Positions 16,514-25,180 of a stretch of 64,000 nt of DNA are shown here, piece after piece. The stretch is taken from the NCBI RefSeq assembly GCF_042643145.1, contig NZ_JBHRSA010000009.1:1-64000 (forward strand). The letters run 5' to 3'. This DNA is from Virgibacillus_O xinjiangensis (GTDB taxonomy: Bacteria; Bacillota; Bacilli; Bacillales; Amphibacillaceae). Both the position numbers and the translations under genes were made by a program. The first letter of the stretch is position 1, and each line of letters begins with the position of its first letter. Below the pieces are notes generated by a model. That model saw only the letters and a list, made by a program, of their open reading frames with translations, did no database searches and was not told the origin of the DNA.

Positions 16514-17977
16514 CTATTGATCCATTTTTTGCCCTTCGCCGTCCCGATAGGAATACCACTCCGCCAAGCGGATGGCGTCTGATTCATCCAGCTGTTTAAG
16601 ATAATAATGTTTCCCGGCTCCAAACTTACCGATGATCGATACTTTTTGAGTAGCAAGGCTCTGCATCTGCTGTAACTTGTGCTGCCTGATTTCAAATGCC
16701 TGGACCCGTTTATGGAACATTCTCACCGTAATTCGACCAAAAGTCCGATATCGCATACTCAACCTATTCCCCTTCACTAGAAAACCGGTATCCCGATACT
16801 GCAAGTAACCATAGCATAGGGCTGCTGTCGCCAGTAAAAGAACTGCCCAGAGCAGCGGAGAGAACACGAACCAAATGACTGCCCCTACCAGAAGAAAAGG
16901 CAGGACAGCACGGAGCATGTAAAACTTCCCAGCCCGTCTCGGCAACGGCTCAAAGCCTTCTTGAATACCTGCATAGTCAGGCAGGATGTCCTGCAGGAAA
17001 GGTTCCACTTCCTCTCGTTTCATGATCGGGAATAAAACCGTGGAAAATTCTTCCCCTTTATCCAAGGACCCTCCAGCTACCTCCGCAAAGACAGAAGCAT
17101 AACCGAACGGCTGACGGATTGGACTTTCAGCAAACCCGACAGCTTGGATGCGTTTCAGCGGAATCGTTATTTGCTTTTTCTCCAACAGTCCTCGGGTGAT
17201 GAACAACTCGTCACCCTTTTTGGTTATCGTAAAGTTGCCGTATTTTAACATGGTGCCAGCAATTCCTAGGACCCATAGTAAAAGAAGCACCAGGATGCCA
17301 AAGCCGACAAGCAGAACAATGCTCAATCCCACTACCCAATCGACTGTCGAATCATAGAACCTTTCCGGGATGAACTGCTGAATTTGCGAGAAGAAAAAAG
17401 CAAAGACAGCCAGGACTACCCCAGCACTCCCGGAAGTCGTTCCTGCCAGGAAGAGGCGCTGGAACGTAATTCGATGGGATGAATCCTCTGATTCTTCCTC
17501 CGCCCTGTCCAAGCTCTCCTCCAAATCTCCCTCCAGTTTGCTCTTCAACTCATCCCGTAACTGCTCTGCTTCAGGGAGTTTCACTGCTTTTAGTGAGGCT
17601 TCTGCCTGCATTCCGCTTCCCGCCGTCTCAATCTGAACCTTTGTCAGGCCGAACACCCGGTGGATAACCCCCGATGTCAGATCGATGGATTGGATCCGAT
17701 TAACAGAAATGAACCTTTTCTTTCGGATAAAAACACCATATTCAATACGAAGCTCCCCATCCTCCACTCGGTAGGTAAACCTGTACCAGGACAGGATGCT
17801 GGAGACAATCATGATGACCAGAACCGCTGCACCCGCCAACAGGAAATAAATCATCGACTCGTTTCTGAAGGTGACAAATCCGAAAACAATGGGAAATATT
17901 GTCTCTCTTAATACCTTAAAGAAGTTAAAAAGTATACCAGCAGGGTGCATCCGTTTCGGCTCAGACATCATCTTCAT
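16514..17977 (-). CDS. ydbT: PH-domain membrane protein YdbT
   Basis: A 487-residue polytopic membrane protein with three bacterial PH (bPH2, formerly DUF304) domains, each following a pair of TM helices. The first (YRVEDGELRIEYGVFIRKKRF) and the second (FTITKKGDELFITRGLLEKKQ) are clear. It overlaps ydbS by 17 nt. In B. subtilis ydbST belong to the sigma-W envelope-stress regulon and are tied to resistance to antimicrobial compounds; that role is inferred here from the family. Confidence 0.9.
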   Translation of the reverse strand: MKMMSEPKRMHPAGILFNFFKVLRETIFPIVFGFVTFRNESMIYFLLAGAAVLVIMIVSSILSWYRFTYRVEDGELRIEYGVFIRKKRFISVNRIQSIDLTSGVIHRVFGLTKVQIETAGSGMQAEASLKAVKLPEAEQLRDELKSKLEGDLEESLDRAEEESEDSSHRITFQRLFLAGTTSGSAGVVLAVFAFFFSQIQQFIPERFYDSTVDWVVGLSIVLLVGFGILVLLLLWVLGIAGTMLKYGNFTITKKGDELFITRGLLEKKQITIPLKRIQAVGFAESPIRQPFGYASVFAEVAGGSLDKGEEFSTVLFPIMKREEVEPFLQDILPDYAGIQEGFEPLPRRAGKFYMLRAVLPFLLVGAVIWFVFSPLLWAVLLLATAALCYGYLQYRDTGFLVKGNRLSMRYRTFGRITVRMFHKRVQAFEIRQHKLQQMQSLATQKVSIIGKFGAGKHYYLKQLDESDAIRLAEWYSYRDGEGQKMDQ

Positions 17978-18440
17978 CCACCCTTGCCAATGCAGAAAGC
18001 CGGTCCCTCAGCTCAGAAGCGTCTTCCTCCAATAGGGCTGGTATTTCGTGGGTTGTAGCAGCTGAAGATATGGTTACGGAAGCAAGGCGGAACTTTTTCA
18101 AGATTGGCCCCTGCTTCGTATCCACATGCTGCACCCGTATCATCGGCACCAACGTTCTGGTAACGATAAAGATACCATGTTGTATGTAAATTTCCTGTTC
18201 GAACACTTCATATCTCCATCGGCGCCACCTTATTTTCGGCAATAAAAACACAAATAGATAGGTACAAATAACACTGATGGAAGCGGCGGCAATCACTATG
18301 CCCCACGGAAAGTCGAACATATAAGCCAAGACCACTCCCGCAACAGTCAGCACCCATAAAACAATTGCATAAATAGCTGCTGTGATTTTCCATGCTTTGA
18401 TCGCATCTTTAGCAATAGTATTTTTTGGCGGCTGTCTCAT
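17961..18440 (-). CDS. ydbS: PH-domain membrane protein YdbS
   Basis: A 159-residue protein with two N-terminal TM helices followed by a single bPH2 domain (RYEVFEQEIYIQHGIFIVTRTLVP, about 75-155). Length equals B. subtilis YdbS. Translationally coupled to ydbT downstream. Confidence 0.9.
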   Translation of the reverse strand: MRQPPKNTIAKDAIKAWKITAAIYAIVLWVLTVAGVVLAYMFDFPWGIVIAAASISVICTYLFVFLLPKIRWRRWRYEVFEQEIYIQHGIFIVTRTLVPMIRVQHVDTKQGPILKKFRLASVTISSAATTHEIPALLEEDASELRDRLSALARVDEDDV

Positions 18441-18510
18441 TCCTTCTCCCCCACTCCCTTCTGACTATCTTCCTATTACGGCCATAGCTTCATGAAAGTT
18501 TCATTTCATT

Positions 18511-18543
18511 AAAAAAAGCCCCTATAATTAAAGGAGCTTTTCT
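18511..18543 (-). terminator. Terminator after cshA
   Basis: Read on the minus strand: AAAAGCTCC / GGGGCTTTT imperfect stem with a 10-nt A/T loop, ending in TTTTTTT. Confidence 0.75.
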
Positions 18544-18555
18544 CTGTTGGGTTCA

Positions 18556-20022
18556 TTAATCACGGTTGCGGCGCTTTTGGAAATTCCCTTTCCGATTGCG
18601 TCCGCCCTGGTTCCGACCACCTTGGTTTCGGCCTCCGCCTTGTCCACGCTTGCCGAAATAACGCTTATTATTAGAACGGCGGTTGTCTTTCGCTTTTTTC
18701 ACACTGATAGGCGCAGCAGAAGAAATTTTTACTGGTGTATCCCTGCGTTCCTTGGTCAGCATCTTCAAAGCAGCAGAAATGACGGTCACAGAATCATGGT
18801 CTTCCAGCAACTCATTTGCTGTTTCATGATAAGACTTCAAGTCTGTCTTTTCGATGGTTTTTCTTATTTTTTCCAGTGTCACCTGCTGTTGACCGCGCTC
18901 TGCATCCTTATTGGTCGGCGGGGTCAAACGTTTCATCTTGCTCTTGGTAGTTCTTTCAATCACCTGCAGGTGCGCCATTTCTCTTGGAGTGATGAATAAG
19001 ATTGCTTCCCCGGTCCGTCCTGCTCTGCCTGTCCGTCCGATCCGGTGGACATAGCTCTCTGGATCCTGAGGAATATCAAAATTATACACATGGGTCACCC
19101 CGGAGATGTCCAGCCCACGGGCAGCCACGTCTGTAGCGACAAGCACATCCACCCGGTTGTTTTTGAACTTGTTCAGTACTGACATCCGTTTTCCCTGAGT
19201 CAAGTCGCCATGGATTCCCTCTGCACGGTAACCTCGGGTCTGAAGGCCTTCCGCTACTTCATCCACACGTTTTTTCGTCCGTGCAAATACTATAGCAAGC
19301 TCCGGTGAATGGATGTCCAAATGATTATTGAGTGTATCGAATTTGAATTTCTCTGGAATCTCAATAAAGAATTGATCGATGTTCTCCACGGTCATTTCTT
19401 TTGCTTTGACCTTGATTTCTTTCGGTTCTTTCATTAGGTTGGTAGCGATATCTCGGATTTCTTTCGGCATGGTTGCAGAAAACAACAACGTCTGCCTTTC
19501 TTCCGGGATGCCTTTCAGGATGTCACGGATATCATCGATGAATCCCATGTTCAGCATTTCGTCCGCTTCATCCAAAATAGCCACTTCCACTGAATTGATC
19601 CGGATAGTTTTTCTGCGCATATGGTCAAGAAGCCGTCCCGGTGTAGCCACCACAATTTGTGGGCCGTCCTTCAGTGCTCTGATCTGTCTGTCCATATGTT
19701 GGCCACCGAATACCGATAATGCGCGAATCCCTGTAAACTTGGCAATACGGTTGAGTTCTTCAGCTACCTGTATGGCCAGTTCTCTTGTCGGTGCAACTAC
19801 CAATCCCTGTACCTTGCGTTGCTTCGGATCAATCTTCTCAAGCATCGGGATACCGAATGCCGCAGTCTTCCCTGTACCAGTTTGCGCCTGTCCGATGACA
19901 TCATTACCCTCCATCGCAAGAGGGATTGTTTCCGCCTGTATTGGTGTTGCTTCTTCAAATCCCATATTTTCCAACGCTTTTAGAATAGGGTTTGAGATAC
20001 CAAGTTCATTAAATTTCATCAC
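18556..20022 (-). CDS. cshA: DEAD-box RNA helicase CshA
   Basis: A 488-residue ATP-dependent RNA helicase. Q motif (FEEATPIQAETI), Walker A AQTGTGKT, DEAD box ILDEADEML, SAT and HRIGRTGRAGRTGEA are all present. The C-terminal tail is rich in Arg, Gly, Asn and Gln (GGGRNQGGRNQGGRNRKGNF), an RNA-binding low-complexity tail. CshA is the degradosome helicase of Firmicutes and acts in cold adaptation and ribosome assembly. The GTG at 20022 fits the AAGGAG site better than the adjoining ATG. Long untranslated region upstream. Confidence 0.95.
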   Translation of the reverse strand: MMKFNELGISNPILKALENMGFEEATPIQAETIPLAMEGNDVIGQAQTGTGKTAAFGIPMLEKIDPKQRKVQGLVVAPTRELAIQVAEELNRIAKFTGIRALSVFGGQHMDRQIRALKDGPQIVVATPGRLLDHMRRKTIRINSVEVAILDEADEMLNMGFIDDIRDILKGIPEERQTLLFSATMPKEIRDIATNLMKEPKEIKVKAKEMTVENIDQFFIEIPEKFKFDTLNNHLDIHSPELAIVFARTKKRVDEVAEGLQTRGYRAEGIHGDLTQGKRMSVLNKFKNNRVDVLVATDVAARGLDISGVTHVYNFDIPQDPESYVHRIGRTGRAGRTGEAILFITPREMAHLQVIERTTKSKMKRLTPPTNKDAERGQQQVTLEKIRKTIEKTDLKSYHETANELLEDHDSVTVISAALKMLTKERRDTPVKISSAAPISVKKAKDNRRSNNKRYFGKRGQGGGRNQGGRNQGGRNRKGNFQKRRNRD

Positions 20023-20039
20023 TTGAACTTCTACTCCTT

Positions 20040-20440
20040 CTTTTCATCAAAATTTATTCTCAAAAGAGGCCTGTCATTTTTCACATATAAATTCATTACT
20101 AATTATCCCCGCCGACAACACAGAATAAACGTATTAGCCGATTGCCGTGAATGATTTCTGCTCTGCCACCCGGGGTTTATGTTATGGGAAAACTTAGCTT
20201 GCGCCATATCTGACGCTGCTGCCGCTGACTAGTTGCACATGCGGGAAACACAAACCTGGACCAACCATGGTCTGATTTGCCCTCATGCCTGCAAAATAGG
20301 CTTCGCCAGTTTCTGGCAAGAGGCCTCGCTCGAAAATGATGCAATGTTCATCATAACATAATTTTCCTCAAGTCACTAACTATGTGAAATGATTTTTTGG
20401 ACGAGGCATGGTAAAATGAACAGGATTATACAGTCATGAA
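20040..20440. other. Long intergenic region between divergent cshA and EamA genes
   Basis: About 400 bp with no gene I can support. It should hold the two divergent promoters and a long cshA leader. A short perfect hairpin GCCAG-TTT-CTGGC lies at about 20310. A minus-strand open frame of about 45 codons ends in MRANQTMVGPGLCFP and beyond, but it has no convincing start or ribosome site. Confidence 0.5.
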
Positions 20441-20463
20441 TGCAAGTTAAAGGAGGTTTCAGA

Positions 20464-21378
20464 TTGCGACGCCCTCCATTCAATCCATACGCAGCTATCG
20501 TGGTAGGGGTGCTCAGCATCTCTGCTTCAGCTATACTCGTCAAGCTGGCGGACCAGGCACCAGCAGCTATTATCGCTAATTACCGCTTGCTGTTTGCCGT
20601 ACTGTTGATGCTTCCAGTAGTATTATTGAAATACCGGCAGGAATTCCGCCTTATCAGCAAAAAAGACTGGATACTATCCATATTGGCAGGTGTTTTTCTC
20701 GCCCTGCATTTTATTCTCTGGTTTGAATCCCTCAATTATACATCTGTAGCAAGTTCGGTTGTTCTTGTGACATTGCAGCCCATCTTTGCTTTTTTGGGGA
20801 CGTACTTTTTCTTCCAGGAACGATTCTCGGCAGGAGCCGTCATCAGTATGCTGATTGCACTTTTCGGAAGTGTCATCATCGCTTGGGGAGACTTTCAATT
20901 GAGCGGGATTGCCCTTTGGGGAGATCTGCTCGCATTGCTCGGTGCTATAGGTGTAACCATCTATTTTTTGATGGGACAGACAGTAAGAAGAAACCTTTCC
21001 TTGATGACCTATACCTTTGTTGTATATAGTGCCAGTTCTGTGACGTTGATTCTTTACAACCTGGTGCTTCAACACCCGTTTTTCGGCTATCCTGCAGACC
21101 ATTGGTGGCTTTTTCTCGCTCTGGCTGTCTTCCCTACCTTTCTCGGCCATTCATTGTTTAACTGGGCCCTGAAATGGCTAAGCACCTCGACAATTTCTAT
21201 GGCCATTGTGTTTGAACCGGTCGGTGCCTCCATACTGGCATACTGGATCCTGGGTGAAGTCATCACTTGGCCCCAGCTTCTTGGCGGGACAATTGTTATT
21301 TTCGGCCTGTTCTTATTTATTATGAGTACGACTCGAAAAGCAAAGGTTACCATCGCCAAGAAAGAGGGAAACAATTAA
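20464..21378 (+). CDS. EamA/DMT-family transporter
   Basis: A 304-residue inner-membrane protein with ten predicted TM helices formed by two EamA repeats, typical of the drug/metabolite transporter superfamily. Substrate unknown. The start is TTG 20464: AAGGAGG is 7 nt upstream, whereas the ATG at 20440 lies before that ribosome site. It precedes degV by 53 bp on the same strand. Confidence 0.88.
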   Translation: MRRPPFNPYAAIVVGVLSISASAILVKLADQAPAAIIANYRLLFAVLLMLPVVLLKYRQEFRLISKKDWILSILAGVFLALHFILWFESLNYTSVASSVVLVTLQPIFAFLGTYFFFQERFSAGAVISMLIALFGSVIIAWGDFQLSGIALWGDLLALLGAIGVTIYFLMGQTVRRNLSLMTYTFVVYSASSVTLILYNLVLQHPFFGYPADHWWLFLALAVFPTFLGHSLFNWALKWLSTSTISMAIVFEPVGASILAYWILGEVITWPQLLGGTIVIFGLFLFIMSTTRKAKVTIAKKEGNN

Positions 21379-21431
21379 ACAAATAAAGAACGTCAATAGT
21401 TCATATACTTTTAAAAAAAGCAGGTGAGGTC

Positions 21432-22286
21432 ATGAATATACAGTTAATGACTGACAGCGGAGCCGATATTCCCAAACGCTTGAGGGAGGAGATCCCTCTT
21501 ACCGTTGCACCGCTATATCTACATTTCCATGACGGTCAGTATCGTACAGGGGTGGATATGGACCTGGAAAATTATCATAAAAAAGTGGAAGAAGCTAAAG
21601 AACTTCCCCGCTCAGCCGCTCCAAGTCCAAGTGATTTTTACGAAGCCTTCAAAGAAGCTGACCCGGCAAAGCCCATTTTAATGCTCAGCCTGTCCAAGGG
21701 ATTGAGCAGTACTTACGAAAACGCGGTAATGGGCAAGAATATGCTGTTGGAAGAAGAGCCTGAGCGGAGAATAGAAGTAATCAACACGAAGACCGCATCC
21801 TGCGGAATTGCTCTACAGCTTCATGAAGCGGCAAGGAAGATCAGGGAAGGTCTTACCTTCGAAGAACTTGTCCCCCATATGGAGGAGCGGATCGAACAGA
21901 CAGCGACCCTGTTTGTACTGAAGACGCTGGAAAACCTGATCATCGGCGGCCGTCTGGATAAGGTGAAGGGTACCATCGCTAAAACGTTGAACATCAAATT
22001 ACTGATGCAAGCTAGCGAACAAGGAACCATTGAGGTCACCGAAAAAGTCCGTGGCGACAAAAAATCTATTCGCCGGTTCATTGACCAAATCGGCGAACAT
22101 ATTACCAATGCGAACAAAAAAGTCATCTGTATGAGTCACTGCAATGCGGGAGAAAAAGCACAGAAAGTCATAGAAGAAATTTCTGGAAAATACAGTTTTG
22201 ACGACGCCTATTTGATGGACATGGGGCCTTTGATCGCCACTTACGGTGGGGAAGGTGCGCTAGTGATTTCCTTCTACAAAAATTAA
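21432..22286 (+). CDS. DegV-family fatty-acid-binding protein
   Basis: A 284-residue DegV protein. The N-terminal MTDSGADIP, the fatty-acid pocket segment LSLSKGLSSTYENA and GGRLDKVKGTIAKTLNIKLL are typical. Members of this family (FakB) hold a fatty acid for the kinase FakA, feeding exogenous acids into phospholipid. Which acid is bound is not known. The CAGGTGAGGTC ribosome site precedes the ATG, and a strong terminator follows. Confidence 0.9.
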   Translation: MNIQLMTDSGADIPKRLREEIPLTVAPLYLHFHDGQYRTGVDMDLENYHKKVEEAKELPRSAAPSPSDFYEAFKEADPAKPILMLSLSKGLSSTYENAVMGKNMLLEEEPERRIEVINTKTASCGIALQLHEAARKIREGLTFEELVPHMEERIEQTATLFVLKTLENLIIGGRLDKVKGTIAKTLNIKLLMQASEQGTIEVTEKVRGDKKSIRRFIDQIGEHITNANKKVICMSHCNAGEKAQKVIEEISGKYSFDDAYLMDMGPLIATYGGEGALVISFYKN

Positions 22287-22320
22287 ATAGCAGCACCTGT
22301 GTGGACAGGTGCTGCTATTT
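22285..22320. terminator. Bidirectional terminator between degV and the esterase gene
   Basis: AAATAGCAGCACCTGT / ACAGGTGCTGCTATTT, a perfect 16-bp stem with a 4-nt loop and T-runs both ways. Confidence 0.92.
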
Positions 22321-22323
22321 TTC

Positions 22324-23010
22324 TTATCCTGTCAGGAAGTCGAATACCATTTGGTTGAGAGTATCCTTATCATCTCCCAGGCAAATTAGATGTCTGGATC
22401 GCTCAAAGAAGACAACCTCTTTCTTTTCGGAAGGGATTTCCTTATCGAGATAGTAGGCCGTCTTATAAGGAACCATTCCATCCTGTTGGCCTTGTGCAAT
22501 TAATACCGGTGACTTTACCTTCTTTAAATAGCGGCGGGTAAATTTCACCAGCTTCAGAAATTCCAGGTTGGCCTTCAAGGGTACTTGACCCATTTTTTGC
22601 CGATAATGCTGATATAACTTGTTCTTATCCAGATTGCCCTTCATTCCGTCTGCGAGGACCGAAGCTGCATCTAAGCCTATTTGCCGGAATGACAGGTATT
22701 TTCCAGATGTGGCAAGCAATACAAGATTATCGACTTTGTATTTTGCTGCAAGATAGGAAGCGATCATTCCTCCCATCGAAAATCCGATTAGATAAATTTT
22801 GCTGCATTGTTCCTTTAATTGCCTCAAGGATTTTTCCGCGGTCTTGATCCATTTCTTATAGGAGGCACCTTCCAGATCCAATTCCCTGCCATGTCCTGGG
22901 AGTGTCGGTACTTCGATCCTCCAGTCTGTGTGTTCCCTCAGGAAATCAGCCAGGGGACCTACCTCATACGGCCCTCCGGTATAACCGTGAATAATTAAAC
23001 ATCCTACCAT
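22324..23010 (-). CDS. Alpha/beta hydrolase, carboxylesterase type (Est30/YvaK-like)
   Basis: A 228-residue serine hydrolase. The nucleophile elbow GFSMGG places Ser78, with Asp in GQQDGMVP and His in ERSRHLI completing the triad. The oxyanion motif is IHGYTGGP. The size fits the thermostable carboxylesterases of bacilli and monoacylglycerol lipases. No signal peptide, so cytoplasmic. The natural substrate is not known. Confidence 0.88.
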   Translation of the reverse strand: MVGCLIIHGYTGGPYEVGPLADFLREHTDWRIEVPTLPGHGRELDLEGASYKKWIKTAEKSLRQLKEQCSKIYLIGFSMGGMIASYLAAKYKVDNLVLLATSGKYLSFRQIGLDAASVLADGMKGNLDKNKLYQHYRQKMGQVPLKANLEFLKLVKFTRRYLKKVKSPVLIAQGQQDGMVPYKTAYYLDKEIPSEKKEVVFFERSRHLICLGDDKDTLNQMVFDFLTG

Positions 23011-23140
23011 CTTCTCTTCTCCTTCTCTTGCTGTTCCATATTTTCTTTTCCCCTGATTCTACCATTGCTATGACAATTCAAGATGAAATCCAACATATTT
23101 CTTCTTCCATTTTACCCTGTTTTTAACAGGAATAGGAAGA

Positions 23141-23178
23141 AAAAAAGCTGATATGCAGGTGGACTGTACATCAGCTTT
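23141..23178 (-). terminator. Terminator after the YppG-like gene
   Basis: Read on the minus strand: AAAGCTGATGT / GCATATCAGCTTT stem followed by TTTTTCTTCC. Confidence 0.75.
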
Positions 23179-23183
23179 GTAGA

Positions 23184-23549
23184 TTATCGGATATTTTTCA
23201 AGATGGATCCAAATTCTTTTACAATGGGGGAAACTTGGTGATAAGTGTTGGCAAGCTGACTGACCGTGCCAATCATTTTTTCAATGTCTACTTGCCCCTT
23301 ATTGCCCTGGAAGTAGGCGAAGAGATTGCTGCCCGGCTTCCCACCGGTGAATGATGAATAGCCCAATTGTCCTGCGTGCGGCCACTGTTCCGGATGCTTT
23401 GGTTTGGCGAATGCTTGATAGGGAGTCTGCGGGGGGACCTGCATAGGTATATTTTGTGGTGGGTACTGCGATGAATACTGGATATAAGATGGGTTTGGCT
23501 GTATGTGGTCCGGCCGCGGAGGATAACCATTAAAACCAAAATAGCTCAT
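23184..23549 (-). CDS. YppG-like proline-rich small protein
   Basis: A 121-residue protein with a Pro/Gln/Tyr-rich N-terminal half (GYPPRPDHIQPNPSYIQY) and a C-terminal helix ending IEKMIGTVSQLANTYHQVSP. It resembles the YppG family of spore-forming bacilli, of unknown function. The start is the ATG at 23549 after AAGAGGG. A spore-coat-like composition is suggestive only. Confidence 0.7.
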   Translation of the reverse strand: MSYFGFNGYPPRPDHIQPNPSYIQYSSQYPPQNIPMQVPPQTPYQAFAKPKHPEQWPHAGQLGYSSFTGGKPGSNLFAYFQGNKGQVDIEKMIGTVSQLANTYHQVSPIVKEFGSILKNIR

Positions 23550-23620
23550 ATACACACCCTCTTCCCCTGTTATGATCTACTATAATTTATGCGCAAGGGA
23601 TATCAATTGTGTCCACGGCC

Positions 23621-23911
23621 TTAATAGCTGCTGTAACCATTGTAGCTTGCATCATAATGACCATCACTGCCCAGACCCAAGTTGCTCTTGATTCTGTTTT
23701 TCTGGTATCCCAAAACAGGCGCTTCATCCTCATTGATAAAGGTTGCAGGAGTTCCATAGATACCCATACCTTGCAGTTCCCTCATATACTTGCTGTCTTT
23801 GGATACATTTTTTGTTTCATAGGGTACATTCCATTCTTCCATTTGCTGAAGCAGCTTGTTGCATTGTGAATTATTTTCACTTATATAAATTGTTACCTGC
23901 TTATCCTTCAT
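23621..23911 (-). CDS. Glutaredoxin-fold protein with a single cysteine
   Basis: A 96-residue thioredoxin-fold protein resembling NrdH/YtnI-type glutaredoxins (VTIYISENNSQCNKL, then MGIYGTPATFINEDEAPVLGYQKN). The usual CxxC is replaced by NSQC, keeping only Cys17, so a normal dithiol reaction is unlikely. The cis-proline (GTPATF) is kept. The last 18 residues, rich in Gly, Tyr and Ser, are not part of the fold. An AGGAGGAGTC site precedes the ATG. Confidence 0.72.
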   Translation of the reverse strand: MKDKQVTIYISENNSQCNKLLQQMEEWNVPYETKNVSKDSKYMRELQGMGIYGTPATFINEDEAPVLGYQKNRIKSNLGLGSDGHYDASYNGYSSY

Positions 23912-24004
23912 AGATGACTGACTCCTCCTGGGTATATATTGGCTGATCCCTCATATAGACTGCGTACCCATGTGGTTTTGCTGGTAAACCCTTGACTCGG
24001 ATAT

Positions 24005-24916
24005 TCACTGCTGACTAAATCCGATGATTTGGAGGTGATGGGGCAAAATCGAGATATTCGCCGGTGTTGCCCCTACAAGTTCTCCATCCATATCGGCTTC
24101 CTTTGAAGCTTGCGTTGTTATGTTCACTTCTTTTGCCTGAAAATGTTCCAGCTCTCTGAATCTCTCCATATCCGCATTCGGGTTCCGTATAGATAGGAGC
24201 TCGCGAAACGAGGCGAGGGTCGACGTTTTTACAACCAGTACATCAAGAAGGCCGTCATCTGCCTGAATCGAGGGGATTGGAACCTCCCTTGTCCCTAAAA
24301 ATTTCCCATTCAACACAATGACTAGGACCGCCTCATCTTCATAGGTTGCTCCATCAGCTACGATTTTATAGTAAAATGGCTCCGCCTGATTGACCGTGCG
24401 GATTGTACTCATGAAATAGCTCAAAACCCCTAAGTTCCTTTTCTGCTCTGCGTCTATATTTCGAGAAGTCTCAGCAACCAATCCTATACCCCAGAAATTT
24501 AGAAAATACCTTTCATTTTCTGTCCCTACATCAATATTCATTACCTCTCCCTCCAGGAGGGCGGCAGCTGCCTGTTCCAAGTCCTGCGGCATTCCAAGCA
24601 TTCTGCTGAAATCATTGGAGGTCCCCCCTGGAAGGATTGCAAGTACTGGACGATGGGTGAGGCCTGAAATACTATTAATGCACTGATGAACCGTCCCATC
24701 TCCACCCAAGATAATCAGCAGATCAACTTCTTTACTATGCTTTCTGCATACGTAAACGGCTTCCTCTGCAGAACTGGTCATCACCACGCGCAAGTCTCGG
24801 ATGCCTTCAGCCAAAACAGGAAGGGTTTTCGCCAGTTTCCATTTGAGTTCATCGTTACCTGCATTCCCATTATATAAAAACAATGCTTTATCAAATTTGA
24901 CATCTGTTTTTTCCAT
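24005..24916 (-). CDS. Diacylglycerol/lipid kinase family protein
   Basis: A 303-residue protein of the DAGK catalytic family. The nucleotide site is LLIILGGDGTVHQ, followed by LAILPGGTSNDFSRML. The C-terminal half folds as the all-beta lid domain (ADDGLLDVLVVK, DMDGELVGATP). Relatives are DgkB (YerQ), YtlR and BmrU of B. subtilis. Likely phosphorylates diacylglycerol or another lipid at the membrane. Which relative it equals cannot be told from sequence alone. Confidence 0.88.
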   Translation of the reverse strand: MEKTDVKFDKALFLYNGNAGNDELKWKLAKTLPVLAEGIRDLRVVMTSSAEEAVYVCRKHSKEVDLLIILGGDGTVHQCINSISGLTHRPVLAILPGGTSNDFSRMLGMPQDLEQAAAALLEGEVMNIDVGTENERYFLNFWGIGLVAETSRNIDAEQKRNLGVLSYFMSTIRTVNQAEPFYYKIVADGATYEDEAVLVIVLNGKFLGTREVPIPSIQADDGLLDVLVVKTSTLASFRELLSIRNPNADMERFRELEHFQAKEVNITTQASKEADMDGELVGATPANISILPHHLQIIGFSQQ

Positions 24917-25116
24917 TTCCCACTTTCCTTTCCATTCCTATATGTATATATATTTCCGTCCACTGTACTTTGGAAACCCACCCGGATACCGGAATACCAA
25001 TATGAACTAATTTACCTGCAGCCAATTTGTTTAAAAAATGTAAAAAGGAAGAAATAGTATGGAAATCTATGGCAGGATGTTATTTAATAGCAAGTGTAAG
25101 AAAATACCAATAATAC

Positions 25117-25162
25117 CTGCAACCTTTTCAGGGAGGACCTCCTTCCTTGCAGGGGCTTTTAT
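25117..25162 (+). repeat. Structured inverted repeat in the yunD leader
   Basis: CCTGCAA (25117-25123) pairs with TTGCAGG (25148-25154), with GGAGG/CCTCC inside, followed by GGCTTTTATTC. Terminator-like, but 20 bp before the start codon, so an attenuator is possible. It matches no riboswitch class that I recognise. Confidence 0.5.
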
Positions 25163-25180
25163 TCGGAAAGGAAGTTGACG

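Noticed and set aside
20440..20463. ATG at 20440 as the start of the EamA transporter
   Set aside because: The AAGGAGG ribosome site is downstream of this ATG and points to TTG at 20464.
25117..25162. Purine riboswitch for the YunD-like gene
   Set aside because: The leader lacks the conserved purine-aptamer sequence; only a hairpin is present.
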